A stretch of 64,000 bases of DNA from Gemmatimonadota bacterium (lineage in GTDB: Bacteria > JAAXHH01). The position numbers were made by a program, and so were the translations under genes. Shown piece by piece: positions 34,045 through 42,606 of this stretch; the stretch's first letter is position 1, and each line of letters starts with the position of its first letter. The notes beneath the pieces were generated by a model. The model had not been told where the DNA came from, did not search any database, and was given only the letters and a program-made list of their open reading frames with translations. The stretch covers positions 124,001 to 188,000 of the forward strand of contig VXMB01000001.1 in assembly GCA_009841265.1 (NCBI GenBank), given 5' to 3'.

Positions 34045-35666
34045 GCCCGCTCCGTGCTTCCGGCCGGATTGGCCAGGTCCGTGCCCGACATCGATTCCGG
34101 ACAGGAAATACCCATCATGGACAGCACGGTCGGCGCCACGTCCGCCAGCCGCCCGCCGGTGCGCAACAGTCCGTATTCCCGCTTGTCGTCTACGAGGATA
34201 AGCGGCACGGGATTCGTTGTGTGCGCCGTATGGGGCGCGGAGGTGTTGGGGTCGACCATCATCTCCGCGTTGCCGTGGTCCGCCGTCACGATCGCCCCGC
34301 CACCGGCCGAGCGGACCGCGTCCATCACCTCTCCCAGGCACCGGTCGACCGTCTCCACGGCCGTGATCGCCGCCGGGAGCGAACCCGTGTGCCCCACCAT
34401 GTCCGGATTGGCGAAATTCACCAGCACGAATTCGTATCCTCCGCCGTGCAGGGCATCGGCCACCCGGGCCGCGACCTCGGGCGCGCTCATTTCGGGCTTC
34501 TCGTCGTAGGTGGCCACGTCCCTCGGCGAGGGGACCAGGATCCGGTCCTCGCCAACGAAGGGCCGCTCATCGCCGCCATTGAAGAAATAGGTGACGTGAG
34601 GGTACTTTTCCGTTTCCGCCACGCGCAACTGACGCCGGCCGGCCAGGCTGATCGTTTCTCCCAGGATTTCGCGCATGCGTTCCGGCGGACGAAAGGCGCA
34701 GGTCACATCGAAACGCGCATCGTAGGGCGTCATGGTGACGATACGTACGTCCGGCACGGTCCCGCGGACGAATCCGTCGAAATCCCTTTCGATGAAGGTC
34801 CGGACTATCTGGCGTCCCCGATCCGCCCGGAAATTGAAGAAGATCACCGCGTCGCCGTCCGAGATCACGCCGGCGGACCCGTCCGGTCTTGCGCTGGTGG
34901 GACCGTTCTGCACCACACTGGCGGGACCGTCCGCTTCCGGTGTTGCGCCGATCACGGTAGGCGATACGAACTCGTCCGTTTCGCCCCGCTTGTAAGCCGC
35001 CTGTACGGCTTCCGCCGCGGTGGCGGCCCGGTATCCCTTTCCTTCGGTAAAGAGTTCGTACGCCTTGCTCACCCTCTCCCACCGGTTGTCCCGGTCCATG
35101 GCGTAGTACCGTCCGGTCACGGTGGCGATGCGGCCTACGCCGAGTCGCCTGATGGACTCCTGCAGCGTCTCGAGATAGGCCGGTGCGCTCCGGGGCGCCG
35201 TATCGCGGCCGTCCAGGATGGCGTGCACCAGGACGCGATCGCCGGTCAGGCCCCTGCGCCGGGCCAATTCGAGTAGCGCCAGGTAGTGTTTTTCAGCACT
35301 GTGAACCAGCCCGTCCGACGTGAGTCCCAGCAGGTGCAGCCGGCCACCCGTTCCCCGAAGCCGTTCCAGTATTTCGACGAACGCGGCGTTCTCGAAGAAT
35401 GAGCCGTTGTCGATGGCCTCGTTGATCCGGCTGACTTCCTGGCGAACCACCCGTCCGGCGCCCATGTTGAGATGGCCGACTTCCGAGTTGCCCATGATCC
35501 CGGGCGGAAGCCCCACGTCCTCGCCCGATGCGCTCAGCATGGTATGGGAATACTGCTGCCACAGCCTGTCGAAGTTCGGCGTCTCCGCCAGCAGAACGGC
35601 GTTGGCATCGCCGCGGGGGGCGATGCCCCAGCCGTCCAGGATGACCAGCGCGACGGGAGCATTCAT
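34041..35666 (-). CDS. gpmI: 2,3-bisphosphoglycerate-independent phosphoglycerate mutase
   Basis: Interconverts 3- and 2-phosphoglycerate using two Mn2+ ions and a phosphoserine intermediate. The alkaline-phosphatase-like N-terminus reads VALVILDGWGIAP, followed by the nucleophile motif MGNSEVGHLNMGAGRVV. ITGRYYAMDRDNRWERV-like TVTGRYYAMDRDNRW and VTADHGNAEMM confirm the family. The ATG at 35666 is preferred over a TTG two codons earlier. A Pro/Gly/Asp/Ser-rich insertion (about residues 243-267, ending before GDAVIFFNFRADR) is unusual for this enzyme. The gene overlaps the sugar kinase. Confidence 0.95.
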   Translation of the reverse strand: MNAPVALVILDGWGIAPRGDANAVLLAETPNFDRLWQQYSHTMLSASGEDVGLPPGIMGNSEVGHLNMGAGRVVRQEVSRINEAIDNGSFFENAAFVEILERLRGTGGRLHLLGLTSDGLVHSAEKHYLALLELARRRGLTGDRVLVHAILDGRDTAPRSAPAYLETLQESIRRLGVGRIATVTGRYYAMDRDNRWERVSKAYELFTEGKGYRAATAAEAVQAAYKRGETDEFVSPTVIGATPEADGPASVVQNGPTSARPDGSAGVISDGDAVIFFNFRADRGRQIVRTFIERDFDGFVRGTVPDVRIVTMTPYDARFDVTCAFRPPERMREILGETISLAGRRQLRVAETEKYPHVTYFFNGGDERPFVGEDRILVPSPRDVATYDEKPEMSAPEVAARVADALHGGGYEFVLVNFANPDMVGHTGSLPAAITAVETVDRCLGEVMDAVRSAGGGAIVTADHGNAEMMVDPNTSAPHTAHTTNPVPLILVDDKREYGLLRTGGRLADVAPTVLSMMGISCPESMSGTDLANPAGSTERA

Positions 35667-35736
35667 CTGCAAGTACGTACCCCGGCCGTATCGATGCGGG
35701 TGCCCGATACCCGTCGGCCGAAAGGTCCCCTATGAA

Positions 35737-35764
35737 GAAAACGCGGAAGTCACTCCGCGTTTTC
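35737..35764 (-). terminator. intrinsic terminator downstream of the HtrA/DegP gene
   Basis: A perfect 11-bp stem (GAAAACGCGGA at 35737-35747, TCCGCGTTTTC at 35754-35764) with a six-base loop, flanked by A on one side and T on the other. It lies in the gap between the degP-like stop and the gpmI start. It would end transcription of the protease gene and could work in both directions. Confidence 0.8.
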
Positions 35765-35848
35765 TGATGAGTTAAATGATATCCCTGGAAGCCGGACGCG
35801 CGGCGGTGTGCCGGACGCGGCTTCAGCGTCTCGCGTTCGTACTAAATG

Positions 35849-37339
35849 TTATTCTTCGGGAATCCGCAGGCCGACCAGGAACTGGCGATTGGCGCGCTGT
35901 ATCTGGAACCGGATGGCCTGTCCGGGCTCGAAGTGCCGGAACATGGCATTGAATTCCTGTACAGTCGTCACCGGATCGCCGTTTACCTCGCGGATCAGGT
36001 CACCCCGCTGAAGGTTCTTCTCCTCTGCCACGCTGCCTGACCGGACCGCGTTTATGATAACACCCGATCCCGATTCGTAAAAGCGGGTCCACTGCCGCGT
36101 GACATCCACGACTTCAATACCGATGTTGCCGGCGGGACTGCTAGACGGCGAATCCTCTCTCGAGGCGGTGCGCGTGGGATCTCCGTCGGGCAGTTCGCCC
36201 AGTTCGATCGCGATCGTCACGGGTTCGCCGTCCCGGATCACCCCGAGTTCCACCTCCGTTCCCGGTGAAATACTCGCGATGCGTTTGCGTAGGTCGTCCG
36301 AGTTCTCCACGTCAGAGCCATTAAGCGCGACAATCACGTCCTCCACCTGGAGGTCCGAGTCTTTCGCCGGACCGTCGTCGGCGATCATTTCGATGAGTAC
36401 CCCGGCGGTGCTCTCGAGCCCCATGGACTCCGCCAGTTCCTCCTCCAGGTTATCGATCCCGACGCCCAGGTACCCGCGGCTTACGCGTCCATCCTCTACC
36501 AGCCGGGTCATGATGTCACGGGCCATGTTGGCCGGAACGGCAAACCCGATGCCCTGGTACCCGCCCGTCCGGGTGGCGATGGCCGTGTTGATACCCATGA
36601 GATTTCCCTCAAGGTCGACCAGTGCGCCTCCGCTGTTCCCGGGGTTGATGGCGGCGTCCGTCTGAATGAAGTTCTCGTAGGAACCGTCAACCGGCAGCAC
36701 CTGTTTGCGGCCCTTGGCGCTGACTATGCCGGCCGTGACGGTGTGGTTCCGTCCCAGGGGATTTCCTATGGCCATGACCCATTCGCCCACGCGCAGCTTG
36801 TCCGAATCGCCGAAGGCCAGGACGGGAAGATCATCGAAATCCACCTTGATGACGGCCAGGTCGGTACGGGGATCCAGACCGACGACCTTGGCATTCGTCT
36901 CTCGCTCGTCGGCGAACTGGACGGTCAACTCATCGGCGTTTTCCACCACGTGGTTGTTCGTCAGGATGTAGCCGTCTTCCGAGACGATAACCCCGGATCC
37001 CAGACCCTCTAAGGGCCGGGGTTGGACATCGGGCGGCTGCCGGCCGCCGAAGAACTCCTCGAAGGGGCGCCAGAACCGTTGCGCCTGCGCCTGCCTGACC
37101 ACGCGTTTACTCTTGATCAGCACTACCGAAGGCTTCACCCGCTCGGCTATGGTGGCAAAAGTTTCACTGAAATCCTGAAGCGATCGCTGGTCCGCCGCCA
37201 CGACCGGCGTGATCGACCGGTAGACGTCCCGTTCTGCAACCGATGCGTCCCAGTTGGATATGAACAGCGCCCCGAGCACCATGCCCGTGACGAGCAGCGC
37301 CGCAGCGGCCAGGCCCCCGAACTTCCTTTTCTCCGTCAT
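35849..37339 (-). CDS. HtrA/DegP-family periplasmic serine protease
   Basis: A 496-aa periplasmic protease/chaperone. The start at 37339 has GGAG seven bases upstream and gives a membrane-inserted signal sequence (FGGLAAAALLVTGMVLGALF). The trypsin-like triad is complete: H130 (TNNHVVENAD), D160 (RTDLAVIKV) and S236 (NPGNSGGALVDLEG). Two PDZ domains follow, at about 280-370 (GVLIEMIADDGPAKDSDLQVED) and 395-490 (NAVRSGSVAEEKNLQRGDLI). Expected to degrade misfolded envelope proteins. It lies next to lon on the same strand, and a terminator follows. Confidence 0.94.
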   Translation of the reverse strand: MTEKRKFGGLAAAALLVTGMVLGALFISNWDASVAERDVYRSITPVVAADQRSLQDFSETFATIAERVKPSVVLIKSKRVVRQAQAQRFWRPFEEFFGGRQPPDVQPRPLEGLGSGVIVSEDGYILTNNHVVENADELTVQFADERETNAKVVGLDPRTDLAVIKVDFDDLPVLAFGDSDKLRVGEWVMAIGNPLGRNHTVTAGIVSAKGRKQVLPVDGSYENFIQTDAAINPGNSGGALVDLEGNLMGINTAIATRTGGYQGIGFAVPANMARDIMTRLVEDGRVSRGYLGVGIDNLEEELAESMGLESTAGVLIEMIADDGPAKDSDLQVEDVIVALNGSDVENSDDLRKRIASISPGTEVELGVIRDGEPVTIAIELGELPDGDPTRTASREDSPSSSPAGNIGIEVVDVTRQWTRFYESGSGVIINAVRSGSVAEEKNLQRGDLIREVNGDPVTTVQEFNAMFRHFEPGQAIRFQIQRANRQFLVGLRIPEE

Positions 37340-37503
37340 GCTCGATCTCCCTGTTTTACTGGCTGAATCCTGCTTGATCCAACTATGCATAATACCGGGC
37401 GCGCGGCCCGGCGTCAATCGTTTACACTACGCCGCGCGTTGCGTACTCGCCACGTGACAGGCCGTCGCAGCCTTCTGTGCATCACGCTTCCTCACATGGC
37501 CGC

Positions 37504-39972
37504 TCAGTTCAGATTCACGTCCCGGGGCGCAACCGTCACCCCGCCTTCCAGGCTTTCCGCCCACGCCTCGTCGCTTTCCGGTGCGTCGACGGGCTCGTCT
37601 TCGACCGGTCCGTCCATGAGCGCCAGTTCCAGGACCTGGTCGATATGGTCGACCAGGCAGAATCCGAGCTTCTCCTTGACGGCCTCGGGCACGTCGTCCA
37701 GGTCTTTCTCGTTCCGTCGGGGCAGTATGATGGTGGTGATACCGGCCCGCATCGCCCCGAGGACCTTTTCCTTGATGCCGCCGACGGGCATGACCTTCCC
37801 GCGGAGGGTGACCTCGCCGGTCATGGCCAGGTCGTTCCGTACGGGCCGGCCCGTGAACAGGGAGGTCAGTACCGTCACGAGCGCGACGCCGGCGGAGGGT
37901 CCGTCCTTGGGTATGGCGCCCACGGGCAGATGGATGTGGATGTCGTGCCCGGCGAAGAACGCCGGGTCGATCTGCCAGTCCGTGGCGTGCGACCGCACGT
38001 ACGTGAGCGCGGCCCGGGCGGATTCCTTCATTACGTCGCCCAGTTGGCCCGTAAGCGTCAGGCCCTTGCCGCCGGACATCTTGCTGGCTTCGACGAACAT
38101 GATTTCGCCGCCGGCAGGGGTCCAGGCCAGGCCGATGGCCACGCCGGGTTCGCCGGTGCGCTCCGCGGTCTCGGAGAAGTACTCCGGCGGCCCCAGGTAC
38201 CGGTGAAGGTCGTCTTCGGACACCGGGATCGGGGGCGCCTTTCCTTCGGCGACAGAACGGGCCGACTTGCGGGCCACCGTACGGATCTTGCGCTCCAGGT
38301 TGCGCAGGCCCGCCTCCCGGGTGTAGTCGGCAATGATCCGGCCGATCGCCCGGTCGTCGAAGACCACGTCCTCGGTGGACAGCCCGTGCGTCTCAAGTTC
38401 CCTGGGGACGAGGTAGCGCCGGGCGATCTCGATCTTCTCCTCTTCCGTGTATCCAGACAGCTCGATGACCTCCATGCGGTCGCGTAGCGGCTCCGGAATG
38501 CCGGCCAGCATGTTGGCCGTGGTCACGAACATGACGTTGGACAGGTCGAAGGGCAGATCGATGTAGTGATCGGTGAAGGTGTCGTTCTGCTCCGGGTCGA
38601 GCACTTCGAGGAGCGCCGAGGAGGGATCTCCCCGGAAGTCCCGTCCGAGCTTGTCGATTTCGTCCAGCATGAACACCGGGTTGTTGGTGCCCGCCTTGCG
38701 GATGCTCTGGATGATGCGGCCGGGCAGCGCGCCGATGTAGGTCCTGCGGTGCCCCCTGATCTCCGCCTCGTCATGCACGCCGCCCAGCGAAATGCGCACG
38801 AACCGGCGGTCCAGGGCGCGGGCGATGGACTTGCCCAGAGAGGTCTTGCCGACCCCCGGCGGTCCGACGAAGCACAGGATGGAACCCTTCAGGTCCGGCT
38901 TCAGGCTGCGCACGGCCAGGTGTTCGAGGATGCGGTCCTTGATCTTCTCCAGGCCGTAGTGGTCTTCGTCCAGGATCTCCCGGGCGCGCTCGATGTCCAG
39001 TTGATCCTCCGACGAGACCGACCAGGGCAGTTCCGACAACCATTCGAGATAGGTCCGCAGCGTCGAATACTCGGGAGAGATGGACGGGATGCGTTCCAGG
39101 CGCTGGAACTCGCGCTCCGCCTCCACCCGGGCTATATCCGGCAGGCCCGCCTCATCGATCTTCTCGCGCAGATCGGACAGGTCCTCACCCTGACCTTCGC
39201 CGTCTTCACCGAGTTCCCGCCGGATGGCCTTCATCTGCTCACGGAGATAGTACTCGCGCTGGGCCTTGCCCATCTTGTCCTCGACCTGTGACTGGATGCG
39301 GCTGCCCGTCTCCGCCACCTCGATTTCGTGGGCGATCAGGAAGGTAAGCGCCTTCAGCCGGTCCTTGACGTCGCTCAGTTCCAGCATGGCCTGCTGGTCT
39401 TCGAGGGAGATCTTCAGGTTGAAGGCGATGAAATCGGCCATCTTGGAGGGCTGGTCCTCCAGATTGAGCAGGGGAATCCGCAACTCCTCGGACATGGTCG
39501 GGACCAGTTCGATCAGCCGCTGGAACTGCTCCGCCAGGTTGTGGGCCAGGGCCTTGCCTTCCATGGACTCGTTCTTCCGCTCAGTCTGAAGCTCCGCCCG
39601 GGCACGCATGATGGGTTCGGTTTCGAGCACTTCCAGCACCCGGGCGCGCGAGACTCCGTGTACGACCGCGTGGAGGCTGTCTCCGGGCAGTTTCATCGTC
39701 TTGTAGATCCGGACCAGTGTTCCGAATTTGTAGAGATCGTCCGGTGTCGGCCGGTCCGTCTCGGGGTCCCGCTGCGCCAGGATCAGGACCATCTTGTCCT
39801 GCTGCAGCGCTTCGTCCAGCGCCTTCACGGAACCCGGCCGGTCGGCCACCAGCGCGGCGGCCATGTGGGGATACACGACCAGGTTGCGCACGGGCAGCAC
39901 GGCGACGGACTCGATCACCGAGTCTTCCCGCAGATTCGTCTGGATTTCCTGGAGTGCCTTGACCTCGGCCAT
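37504..39972 (-). CDS. lon: ATP-dependent protease Lon
   Basis: Cytoplasmic AAA+ serine protease that removes misfolded and regulatory proteins. Layout in 822 aa: N-terminal LON substrate domain (VAVLPVRNLVVYPHMAAALV, about 24-43), AAA+ module with Walker A GPPGVGKT (370-377), and C-terminal protease domain with the dyad S693 (PKDGPSAGVALV) and K736 (GGIKEKVLG). The length and motif spacing are standard (S to K 43 residues). No CIRCE or other heat-shock element was recognised upstream. Confidence 0.97.
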   Translation of the reverse strand: MAEVKALQEIQTNLREDSVIESVAVLPVRNLVVYPHMAAALVADRPGSVKALDEALQQDKMVLILAQRDPETDRPTPDDLYKFGTLVRIYKTMKLPGDSLHAVVHGVSRARVLEVLETEPIMRARAELQTERKNESMEGKALAHNLAEQFQRLIELVPTMSEELRIPLLNLEDQPSKMADFIAFNLKISLEDQQAMLELSDVKDRLKALTFLIAHEIEVAETGSRIQSQVEDKMGKAQREYYLREQMKAIRRELGEDGEGQGEDLSDLREKIDEAGLPDIARVEAEREFQRLERIPSISPEYSTLRTYLEWLSELPWSVSSEDQLDIERAREILDEDHYGLEKIKDRILEHLAVRSLKPDLKGSILCFVGPPGVGKTSLGKSIARALDRRFVRISLGGVHDEAEIRGHRRTYIGALPGRIIQSIRKAGTNNPVFMLDEIDKLGRDFRGDPSSALLEVLDPEQNDTFTDHYIDLPFDLSNVMFVTTANMLAGIPEPLRDRMEVIELSGYTEEEKIEIARRYLVPRELETHGLSTEDVVFDDRAIGRIIADYTREAGLRNLERKIRTVARKSARSVAEGKAPPIPVSEDDLHRYLGPPEYFSETAERTGEPGVAIGLAWTPAGGEIMFVEASKMSGGKGLTLTGQLGDVMKESARAALTYVRSHATDWQIDPAFFAGHDIHIHLPVGAIPKDGPSAGVALVTVLTSLFTGRPVRNDLAMTGEVTLRGKVMPVGGIKEKVLGAMRAGITTIILPRRNEKDLDDVPEAVKEKLGFCLVDHIDQVLELALMDGPVEDEPVDAPESDEAWAESLEGGVTVAPRDVNLN

Positions 39973-40462
39973 GGGCTACCTCGCTTTCCCTGCCTTCGCT
40001 TTACAGCTGCATCGAGAGACGACCGGCCGCACGGGAGACGGTCAGCCGGTTGCACGTACCACCCTGTGGTGCGCAAAGTCGGCGGACGACCGGCCGCCCT
40101 CGTGGCTGCTTACCCTCCTTATACGCACGAACCGGCCTGTACGCTTCAATTAGACCGAAAGTTCGTGCCGTAATGCATATATGGAAGGTGCAAACATCAT
40201 GCCACGGCGATTCCGGCCCTGCGCACGACAGCCTCTCACTGTGATATGCCAAATTGGCATATTCCGCGGTTCGTGAACTGCCATTTCGGCATATTCGACA
40301 CACCTTCATAACATGGTGCGCTGGATTGGCCGATACGCCGATTCCCGATCCCGGCGCGCTATGCGTGTTGCGTAGCGAACGATTTCCATCCGGGGTGTTT
40401 TCATTGACCTTAATGCCAACTGCTTTAACTTGTTGTTTAACCTCACTATGGAGAAAGAAACC
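39973..40462. other. 490-bp divergent gap between lon and the DUF5683-like gene
   Basis: No gene was recognised. The notable content is the pair of palindromic sites at 40244-40294 (separate entry). A TTGACC at 40404 could be a -35 box for the gene at 40463, but no matching -10 at standard spacing was found. Confidence 0.4.
40244..40294. promoter_or_regulatory. twin palindromic operator-like sites 32 bp apart
   Basis: Site 1 (40244-40262) is ATATGCCAAATTGGCATAT, a perfect 9-base inverted repeat around one base. Site 2 (40276-40294) is AACTGCCATTTCGGCATAT, matching site 1 at 14 of 19 positions and keeping the TGCC-N-GGCA core. Centres are 32 bases apart, about three helical turns, so two dimers could bind on one face. 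The regulator is unknown. Either lon or the downstream gene could be controlled. Confidence 0.55.
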
Positions 40463-40969
40463 ATGTATCGTACGATTGCTTCTGTATTGTTTGTCGTAGT
40501 CACCTCACCGATCTATGCCCAACAAACAGAGGTGATGATGCTTAATAGCGGTCAAATCACATCGCCTGAGGATTTCTATACTCCTCCACAGGAGCGGGTA
40601 GCTGAAAAGAACCCGTGGATTTCGTTCTTGTTATCCACCGCTATAACGGGCAGCGGGCAGTTCTATAACCAACAGTACAGCAAGGGTTCCGCGATGTTCG
40701 TCGGTGCTGCCACAGGAATCGGCATGTATTTCTTCTCAAGAGAAGACAACTACACGCACTCGATATCCTTCAAGCATATCGATCGGAAAGACAACGATAG
40801 TATGGGCAATGTAGGAATAGGTTTGACATTGGGTTTCATCGTGTGGTCCATGGTCGATGCGCAAATTTCGTCCATCAAAATCAACGAGCGCAATCAACTG
40901 GCTGTGACCATGGGACCCATGATTGCCAGAGATCGGTTGGGGGTAGTACTCAGCCTGAATATCGACTAA
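40463..40969 (+). CDS. DUF5683-like secreted/outer-membrane protein
   Basis: A 168-aa protein with a signal peptide (MYRTIASVLFVVVTSPIYAQ); GGAGA precedes the ATG at 40463. The core NPWISFLLSTAITGSGQFYN, followed by KGSAMFVGAATGIGMYFF, resembles the DUF5683 pattern of small proteins with two hydrophobic segments. A second hydrophobic stretch is VGIGLTLGFIVWSMVDAQIS. Function unknown. The gene is clearly AT-richer than its neighbours, which suggests later acquisition or a different expression history. Confidence 0.6.
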   Translation: MYRTIASVLFVVVTSPIYAQQTEVMMLNSGQITSPEDFYTPPQERVAEKNPWISFLLSTAITGSGQFYNQQYSKGSAMFVGAATGIGMYFFSREDNYTHSISFKHIDRKDNDSMGNVGIGLTLGFIVWSMVDAQISSIKINERNQLAVTMGPMIARDRLGVVLSLNID

Positions 40970-41054
40970 GGGCAGGTCTTCAATACGGTACGTTGTCCGT
41001 GCGTTAAACGAACGATTTTGAGGAAACTCCATTTCTCCAGAAAAGGAATACCTA

Positions 41055-41525
41055 ATGAAACGTCCTTTCAATCGGATCATGACGTCCGCCCTGGTCTGCT
41101 TCCTGCTCGCGGGATGGGCCGTGGCGGGTTGCGGCGGCGAAGACGGCGGTGAAAGCCAGGACCACGGAGCGGAACCGGTCGAAGTCGAAGCGCCTGATCC
41201 CAATACGGAGGCTCGCCAGGAGCACATGAGAGAGATCGCCCAACTCTGCGAGGGCATTGCCCGGGCGATCGAGGAAGGTTCGCTGGGGACGATCGGGGCC
41301 GACGTGACGCATCTCAAGGAAATCATGGAAGACGTATCGACGATGCCGCCGCGGTACGACTCCTCGAGGTACGGGTTCTACGCCTCCGACTTCCAGATAC
41401 GCGCCGAGACGCTCATTGCCGCCGCGGAGACCGGTTCCGCCATCGAGGCCGACTCGGCGCTGCAGGACCTGACCATTACCTGCGGCGTTTGCCATTACAA
41501 CTGCCAGTTTCCGGCCGTTCCGTAA
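41055..41525 (+). CDS. class-II cytochrome c-like lipoprotein
   Basis: A 156-aa secreted protein with a signal sequence and lipobox Cys (C26, WAVAGCGG). The mature part is helical and ends in a heme c attachment motif C143-G-V-C146-H147 close to the C-terminus, the layout of four-helix class II cytochromes (cytochrome c'). The other helices contain no further CxxCH, so one heme is expected. It is a membrane-anchored periplasmic electron carrier or ligand-binding heme protein (inference). A VOC lipoprotein gene follows after 37 bases. Confidence 0.68.
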   Translation: MKRPFNRIMTSALVCFLLAGWAVAGCGGEDGGESQDHGAEPVEVEAPDPNTEARQEHMREIAQLCEGIARAIEEGSLGTIGADVTHLKEIMEDVSTMPPRYDSSRYGFYASDFQIRAETLIAAAETGSAIEADSALQDLTITCGVCHYNCQFPAVP

Positions 41526-41556
41526 ACCCCGGCAGGACCGTAAACCCCGGCAAGGA
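41521..41556. repeat. 18-bp tandem duplication spanning a stop codon
   Basis: Two head-to-tail copies, 41521-41538 and 41539-41556, differing at the 3' end (both contain CGTAAACCCCGGCA). The first contains the TAA of the cytochrome gene and the second supplies the ribosome-binding site (AAGGAGG) of the next gene. Confidence 0.85.
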
Positions 41557-41562
41557 GGAACC

Positions 41563-42561
41563 ATGATTCGCCAGATCACCGCCGCGCTGGCCTGCGCGGC
41601 GCTCATAGCCGCGGCGTGCGGACAGTCCGATACGTCCGATACGTCCGAAGCACCCGCGCCGCCCGAAGAGGAGTCCGCACCCGTGAATCCGATGAACGAA
41701 TACGGCATGACGGCCAGCAACGTTTTCCTGTACTACGCCGACGTGGAAGCGGCGACGACGTTCTACACCCGGACACTGGGCTTCGCCGTAGCGGCCGATT
41801 ACGGGTTCGCCAAGATCCTCCGCGTGGGGCCGAGTTCCTTCATCACCCTCGTCGACGAAGAGATGGGCATGCACAGCGCCAGCGATCCCAAGACCGTCGC
41901 CATCGCCCTCATCACGGACCAGTTGGACGAGTGGTGGGACTACATGAAGGACCAGGACGTGGAGATGCGCTTCCCGTACAACCCGGTCGAGGGACGCCCC
42001 CATCACGGATTCGTGGCCATCGACCCCGAGGGCTATCTCCTGGAGTTCGAGCGGTTCAACGAACACGCCGAGAACGAGATGCTGATCCCGGTGCTGAACG
42101 AGACCGAGACCATCTATCCCGCCGAAGGAGTGTCCGACGTGCCTCCGGGACTGGGTTTCAAGGCGACCGTGGTGTGGTTCTACTACAAGGACATGCCCGC
42201 GATCCAGGCCTTCTACGAGGATGTCATGGGCTTCGACCTGATCGTGGACCAGGGGTGGACCAAGATCTACCGCATCTCACCCTCGGGCTACATGGGCCTC
42301 GTGGACGAAACGCGCGGCATGCACAACTTCACGGAGAAGAAGGCCGTCACCATGTCCTTCTGGACGGACCGCATCGACGACTGGTACGCCTACGTCAGCG
42401 GCCACGGTTCCTTCGAGATGCGTTCGGAGAAGGTGGAGGAAACGGACCGCTACCGCGCCTTCGTCGCCTACGATCCAGAGGGCTACTTTCTCGAGTGGAA
42501 CGTCTTCAAGGACGCGCCGGACAACGAGACCCTTCACCGGATGCTGCGGGGCGAGGAGTAG
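41563..42561 (+). CDS. lipoprotein with two VOC (glyoxalase/bleomycin-resistance) domains
   Basis: A 332-aa secreted protein. The signal sequence ends in a lipobox-like AAAC (C19). Two vicinal-oxygen-chelate domains follow, at about 47-165 (NVFLYYADVEAATTFYTRTL; PEGYLLEFERF) and 190-325 (WFYYKDMPAIQAFYEDVMGF; PEGYFLEWNVF). VOC proteins are normally cytoplasmic enzymes, so an exported lipid-anchored double-domain version is unusual. Metal ligands cannot be assigned safely. AAGGAGG precedes the ATG. It probably shares an operon with the cytochrome-like gene. Confidence 0.8.
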   Translation: MIRQITAALACAALIAAACGQSDTSDTSEAPAPPEEESAPVNPMNEYGMTASNVFLYYADVEAATTFYTRTLGFAVAADYGFAKILRVGPSSFITLVDEEMGMHSASDPKTVAIALITDQLDEWWDYMKDQDVEMRFPYNPVEGRPHHGFVAIDPEGYLLEFERFNEHAENEMLIPVLNETETIYPAEGVSDVPPGLGFKATVVWFYYKDMPAIQAFYEDVMGFDLIVDQGWTKIYRISPSGYMGLVDETRGMHNFTEKKAVTMSFWTDRIDDWYAYVSGHGSFEMRSEKVEETDRYRAFVAYDPEGYFLEWNVFKDAPDNETLHRMLRGEE

Positions 42562-42596
42562 CCCGGAGCGAGGAGTAGCCTGGGGCGAGGATTATA
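42551..42596. repeat. 17-bp tandem repeat spanning a stop codon
   Basis: Copies start at 42551, 42568 and (partial) 42585, each beginning GCGAGGA. The first two contain the TAG (GCGAGGAGTAGCC). The array links the end of the VOC gene to the next gene. The effect appears neutral for coding. Confidence 0.85.
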
Positions 42597-42606
42597 AGGG
42601 ACAGAA

